A stretch of DNA of 64,000 nt from contig NZ_SPQS01000022.1 in NCBI RefSeq assembly GCF_004570865.1, positions 1 through 64,000 on the forward strand, in the 5' to 3' direction. Below the pieces are notes generated by a model, which saw only the letters and a list, made by a program, of their open reading frames with translations, made no database searches and was not told the origin of the DNA. Shown here in pieces: positions 60,406 through 64,000 of this stretch. Both the position numbers and the translations under genes were made by a program. How positions within the stretch are numbered: the first letter of the stretch is position 1; the number at the start of each line of letters is the position of its first letter. This DNA is from Bradyrhizobium frederickii (GTDB lineage: Bacteria; Pseudomonadota; Alphaproteobacteria; Rhizobiales; Xanthobacteraceae).

Positions 60406-61647
60406 CTACTTCGCAAGGACCTGAGACACATTGACCGTAGCCCCCAACCATCCGCGGTACCTGTCCACGGCGGGCCCGCTGGTGAGCTTATAGGTGAAGC
60501 GCGCCTGCGCTCCGCCGTCGTTGATCGCGCAAGCGATATTGCTTGCGCCATTTGCCGTCTCGACATGCCATTTGCATCCTGTGATGCGGTAGCCGGGCTC
60601 AGCCGGGAAGTTTTCGGTATAATCCGCCGAATGCTCGGCAAACACGACCGGGTGATCGTCCTTGGTTTTGTTGACCGTATACGAGCGATCGATCTGCTTC
60701 GGCTCGACGAGCTGCGATGCTGGCACGTTCACGATGAGGCGACGGTCTTCGGGCACGAGGGTGTGGATTGCTCCAGCTAGAATCTCGGGGATCTTCACGC
60801 CAGCGTTGGCCTGGGTCTGCACATGCGTGGAGTTTAGCTTGCTCCAGTTCTCGAATGAGATCGTTGTGTCCACCCATTTCGTCCAGCAAACGGACGGCTG
60901 GGGAATGGCGGCGATCATGTTGTAGAGTGGGCTTGCCGTGATCACAGTCGCGGGGATGATGAAGTTGACACCCGAAACCTGGGCCTCATTCCACTTGACG
61001 ATACCGCCGACCGCGATCCCGAGCAGTGCGCCGAACTCGTTGAAAGCCGGCCCGCCGCTGTTGCCGACGTTCATCACCGTATCGGTCTGCCACCGGCCGT
61101 TGGGGCTGGTTTGGTTGCTGATCAGGCCGCTCGATATGCTGAGATCCAGATCGAGTGGGTAGCCGAGCAGATACAGCTGGGTGCCCATCGGGGCCTGCTG
61201 GTTATCGTCGATCACAGGCATCGGGCACCGCGAGGCTCCGCCGCTGCTTCCCGCTGGCTGCGCCAATTCGAGGAGTGCCAGGTCCCGGGTATCGTCGCGA
61301 TGCACGGCAGTGACCTTGATCGGGTTCGCATTGCGCGATCCGAGCCGGGCATCAACCTCGAAGGTCTGGTAATTCTCCTCGCGTCCGATCACATGGCTGT
61401 TGGTCAGCACGAGGCTATCGCCGATCAGTAGCCCGGAACCACCACCGACTTCCTGCTTGCCGTTGAACATCACGCCAACGAACTGGACGTGAACCGTCCT
61501 GACGTTGTAGCGCGCGGCAATCTGCACCGCCGCGCGGTCCGCTCGCGCCGGCGCGCACATCAACGTAACGACGCCAAATGTCAGGACGGATAGAATGTCC
61601 TGACAGCGGCGATATCGAGTGGGCTTAATTGTCCGTTTCCGTTCCAT
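60406..61647 (-). CDS. Exported trypsin-like serine protease
   Basis: A 413-residue protein with a signal peptide ending ARA-D (residues about 1-36). Chymotrypsin-fold catalytic triad: His85 in LTNSHVIG, Asp122 in DTRDLALLEL, Ser197 in NVGNSGGPAFNEFG. No PDZ domain is visible; the C-terminal 150 residues (AHTLVPEDRRLIVNVPASQL onward) are unrecognised. It starts inside the metalloprotease gene (67-base overlap), so the two are probably coupled. Active in periplasm or outside the cell. Confidence 0.85.
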   Translation of the reverse strand: MERKRTIKPTRYRRCQDILSVLTFGVVTLMCAPARADRAAVQIAARYNVRTVHVQFVGVMFNGKQEVGGGSGLLIGDSLVLTNSHVIGREENYQTFEVDARLGSRNANPIKVTAVHRDDTRDLALLELAQPAGSSGGASRCPMPVIDDNQQAPMGTQLYLLGYPLDLDLSISSGLISNQTSPNGRWQTDTVMNVGNSGGPAFNEFGALLGIAVGGIVKWNEAQVSGVNFIIPATVITASPLYNMIAAIPQPSVCWTKWVDTTISFENWSKLNSTHVQTQANAGVKIPEILAGAIHTLVPEDRRLIVNVPASQLVEPKQIDRSYTVNKTKDDHPVVFAEHSADYTENFPAEPGYRITGCKWHVETANGASNIACAINDGGAQARFTYKLTSGPAVDRYRGWLGATVNVSQVLAK

Positions 61648-62255
61648 GCTGAATTACAATAGTTCATTATTGAATCGGGATCGTATTTGGTGACTTTGTA
61701 ATCGCCGACCGAGCCTGACGCTTTTTCTTTGCGGCACTGCTCTGGAGCATCATCACGATTCTGCTCATGCGTGAAGCCGAGCGCGTGTCCGAATTCATGG
61801 ACCGCGACCGCGCGAATGCAAAATTCGCGTTTGTCTTGGCAGCCTTTGCTCCAATGATTGAAACTGAAATTGAGAGTCATGCCCGAGGATTTGCCGTCCA
61901 GGTATTTTCCGACAACGTCCGTGTGAGCACCCTCGTCGGCGATCCGCACATGAATGCCCGACGCGCCGTCGGTACAGGCGGGCCACGTCTTCGAAAACCG
62001 GACGCCCCCTTGCGCTGCCGTCTCCCAAGTCTCCGCAACCGCTTTCCGGACGAGGTCGGCATACTTGCTGTCCTGCGCTTTGAGGTTTTCCCAGCAGACC
62101 GGGATTTCCTTGATGTCCCATTTCGAACCGCGGATGACCGTGCCGTATAACTCCATTTCGGACACGCCGGAAGGAAGCGCAGGCTGAGCATTCGCGCTCC
62201 AAGACAGAGAGAGCGCGAGCAGCAGTACGAGTCTGGGCAACCAAAGGCGAAACAC
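61581..62255 (-). CDS. Exported zinc metalloprotease (metzincin, matrixin-like)
   Basis: A 224-residue protein with a clear signal peptide (LVLLLALSLSWSANA-Q). The zinc site HEFGHALGFTH (residues 153-163) is a full metzincin HExxHxxGxxH motif, and SIMNYC (195-200) is the Met-turn. Cysteines at 54, 94, 139, 146, 174 and 200 suggest disulphide bonds. No propeptide cysteine switch was recognised. It starts 5 bases after the lipoprotein gene stops and overlaps the serine protease gene. Substrate unknown. Confidence 0.88.
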   Translation of the reverse strand: MFRLWLPRLVLLLALSLSWSANAQPALPSGVSEMELYGTVIRGSKWDIKEIPVCWENLKAQDSKYADLVRKAVAETWETAAQGGVRFSKTWPACTDGASGIHVRIADEGAHTDVVGKYLDGKSSGMTLNFSFNHWSKGCQDKREFCIRAVAVHEFGHALGFTHEQNRDDAPEQCRKEKASGSVGDYKVTKYDPDSIMNYCNSAWNGNGQLSPLDIAAVRTFYPS

Positions 62256-62260
62256 GCTTC

Positions 62261-63343
62261 TTACTGGGTCGGAGTTGGGCTCGGCGGGAAGACTGGCACC
62301 GGCGCCACAATGAAACCATTGGTCCGAGGTCCGCCCCCAGTGCGGCGACCGCCAGCTCCCGCTCCTCCCGGGAGTTCCTGCGATTTCTCTCCCCCTGGCA
62401 AAGGGGCTGTATAAATGGGGTTATCTTTTGATCCGAGCGGCGGCGTTTTTGCCGCATAGCCAGCCGAGCCGGACTTGGCTCCATTGGCAAGCACGGCATT
62501 CGGACCATTGATATAAATCCCGAGATTGCTGAACTGCTGCGCGGAGGCAGAAGCCTGGACTGCAGCGGGGGTCCAACGCACCGAAGTGAGCGAGTACTTT
62601 GCCTCGACGCCGCCGGTCACCTGAACCGAGAACGTGTAGGTCATTTGCGCTGGCTCCGCGCTCTCCGAAGGCATGGCCGGCGTCAGATTGTTGGCCGAGA
62701 TGAGAACAGCGTTGTCCCGCAACCACGTCGCAAACGGCTTCGAAGCATCGACAATGATGCGCTTATAGGCGACCCGCTCCGGAAATTTATTCTCGGCGAG
62801 GGCCTCGAGCTCGGCCAGATCAGTCGGCGTTCCACGATAGCAACCACGTTCATAGGTCCCAGAACCGGCAGTGGCAGGAGTGGTATCGGACGCAAGCTGG
62901 GCGTTCTGCTTCATGAGGAATGACCAGATCAGGTCATAAGTGTCCTGGGCCGAAGCGGTGGGGCCTACATGAGTGATATCGCTGCTCGTCGCGCTTAGAA
63001 TCCGCTTGTAGTCGAATGCTGTCCCTGACCCGAGTCCGCCGGTATCGGTCACTTTCAACTCCAGGAAGAAGGTGCCATACAGGAAGGGGTCGATGTCAAA
63101 ATGGGCGTACCTGTCGAACGCTTCTTCTGGCCGGGTTTTGTAGATTTTAAGGTATTCCTTCCGCCTCTCGCGCTCGATTTGGTAGAAGGTCACGACCTCA
63201 CACCTGATTGACTTGAGAAAATACGGCAGCTCGCCGGCCGTGATCACGCCGGTCTGCGGATCATGAATATGGTACAGGCTCGTGCACCCGCCCATGGCAA
63301 GGCAAATGCCAGCGCATGCCGCGGCGCGGCTGAATTTCCACAT
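62261..63343 (-). CDS. Hypothetical lipoprotein, first gene of the exported-protease cluster
   Basis: A 360-residue protein with signal and lipobox AGICLAMGGC, then SLYHIHDPQTGVITAGELPY. A mixed domain follows with TDTGGLGSGTAFDYKRIL and a repeat-like beta region (TYTFSVQVTGGVEAKYSLTS). The C-terminal 60 residues are Gly/Pro-rich and probably disordered. No family recognised. Located 5 bases upstream of the metalloprotease gene in the same row, so it may anchor or inhibit the proteases. Confidence 0.7.
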   Translation of the reverse strand: MWKFSRAAACAGICLAMGGCTSLYHIHDPQTGVITAGELPYFLKSIRCEVVTFYQIERERRKEYLKIYKTRPEEAFDRYAHFDIDPFLYGTFFLELKVTDTGGLGSGTAFDYKRILSATSSDITHVGPTASAQDTYDLIWSFLMKQNAQLASDTTPATAGSGTYERGCYRGTPTDLAELEALAENKFPERVAYKRIIVDASKPFATWLRDNAVLISANNLTPAMPSESAEPAQMTYTFSVQVTGGVEAKYSLTSVRWTPAAVQASASAQQFSNLGIYINGPNAVLANGAKSGSAGYAAKTPPLGSKDNPIYTAPLPGGEKSQELPGGAGAGGRRTGGGPRTNGFIVAPVPVFPPSPTPTQ

Positions 63344-63608
63344 GATCGCCCCCGTCCGCGTCGCTGACCACGCGCGGATCTCCCGCTAGATTGAAAAACA
63401 GTCGCATCAGTTCGTCAATAGCATCGTGACCACATTGCAGCTTTTCGTTGCCCCCCGAGTTCTTGGCGCAGATTTTCCGCGAGCCGCGACGCGTCATCGA
63501 AAGCCGAGCCGAATCACCGGACAACATCGAGACCAAGAGGTGTGAGCAACGCGTCGAGCCGATTGCAAACAGGCTAACGCGCGCTTATCGAAGAGACATA
63601 TTGCTTGC

Positions 63609-63947
63609 GTGATTTGGACCAAGATTTTGCCCGGACCCGTCGACAACCGAACCGAGAGAGAGGCCTTTGCTGCCTGGAAAAAGGCAGCCCAAGAGCTTGC
63701 TCACGGGAACGAGGCGATTGCGAATGCAAGTCGCGACGAGCTCAGGAAAGCTCTGGTTGATCTTGACGCGCTGTTTCGCAGTGCTCCCGGCAGCGCCCAC
63801 AAGGCCTACCGAAATCTGACGGAAAGGCGGATCGAGAAGGCGCGGGAAGCGTTCATCGACTCGATAGGAGACGGCCATCTTTCGTGGTCGCTATCCGATG
63901 AAACGCCCGAATTGGCCGCGTTGAGGATGGGCGGCCTCGTACGGTAA
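63609..63947 (+). CDS. Hypothetical protein, 112 residues
   Basis: GTG 63609 opens MIWTKILPGPVDNRTEREAF with FAAWKKAAQELAHGNEAIAN and two amphipathic helices (SRDELRKALVDLDALFRS; TERRIEKAREAFIDSIGDG). Mostly alpha-helical and soluble. Divergent from the lipoprotein gene with 265 bases between; nothing else was seen in that gap. No family recognised. Confidence 0.5.
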   Translation: MIWTKILPGPVDNRTEREAFAAWKKAAQELAHGNEAIANASRDELRKALVDLDALFRSAPGSAHKAYRNLTERRIEKAREAFIDSIGDGHLSWSLSDETPELAALRMGGLVR

Positions 63948-64000
63948 ATTGACCGGGTGCTTGCCGAGCGGCGCTCTCACTGGCCGATCGCGCCAAGTGA

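Noticed and set aside
1..64000. tRNA, rRNA and CRISPR arrays
   Set aside because: No cloverleaf-like segment, rRNA signature or spaced direct-repeat array was recognised on reading; a tRNAscan or Infernal run would be decisive.

Overview
The window looks like accessory DNA from an alphaproteobacterial root-nodule symbiont, most likely Bradyrhizobium or a close relative. The evidence is a full-length NodU-type nodulation carbamoyltransferase, a small DUF6894 protein typical of Bradyrhizobium, many ABC and CoA-linked catabolic genes, and a background of broken transposase, integrase and toxin genes. This assignment is inferred from gene content only; no rRNA, tRNA or CRISPR array was found.

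Bases 1-5,400 are a mosaic of defence or competition genes and debris: the end of an IS66 transposase, a type IV toxin-antitoxin pair (AbiEi/AbiEii), a frameshifted YodC-type gene followed by a truncated caspase-like gene, an integrase remnant, a truncated Tae4-type amidase, a SLOG-domain protein, and a compact three-gene unit. In that unit a two-helix membrane protein (SLATT-like) is coupled by 4-base overlaps to two very small proteins, one Pro-rich and one Lys-rich. Bases 6,064-13,095 hold a co-directional set: a membrane patatin-like lipase, a secreted mono-haem protein and a RoxA-like di-haem oxygenase/peroxidase. Bases 14,000-18,400 carry a second AbiE pair with a palindromic promoter, a decayed alpha/beta hydrolase, and hipBA with a frameshifted hipA and four evenly spaced operators.

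Bases 18,579-24,750 contain nodU and, divergent from it, a tight three-gene operon: a PurF-like protein lacking the glutaminase cysteine, a HAD hydrolase and a 3-hydroxyisobutyrate-dehydrogenase-like enzyme. A decayed third AbiEii gene follows. Bases 25,453-49,887 form a large catabolic island. One part has aldehyde dehydrogenase, a DapA-like aldolase, GH88 hydrolase, CoA transferase, LacI regulator, CehA/McbA-type hydrolase, MHS-type transporter and enoyl-CoA hydratase. The other has a branched-chain-type ABC transporter with two near-identical binding proteins, an amidohydrolase, an FAD dehydrogenase and a Tm-1-like/TIM-barrel pair. A shared palindrome (GAAATCGATTTC) before the CoA transferase, the transporter and the enoyl-CoA hydratase suggests that the LacI protein controls much of the first part.

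Bases 49,900-55,100 are small hypothetical genes and remnants, including a 5'-truncated malonyl transacylase and the start of an IS21 transposase fused to a copy of the end of a distant gene. A TrlF-family PHP/SMC-like ATPase follows. The window closes with a cluster of exported proteins (lipoprotein, zinc metalloprotease, trypsin-like protease, lipoprotein alpha/beta hydrolase) and one small hypothetical gene.
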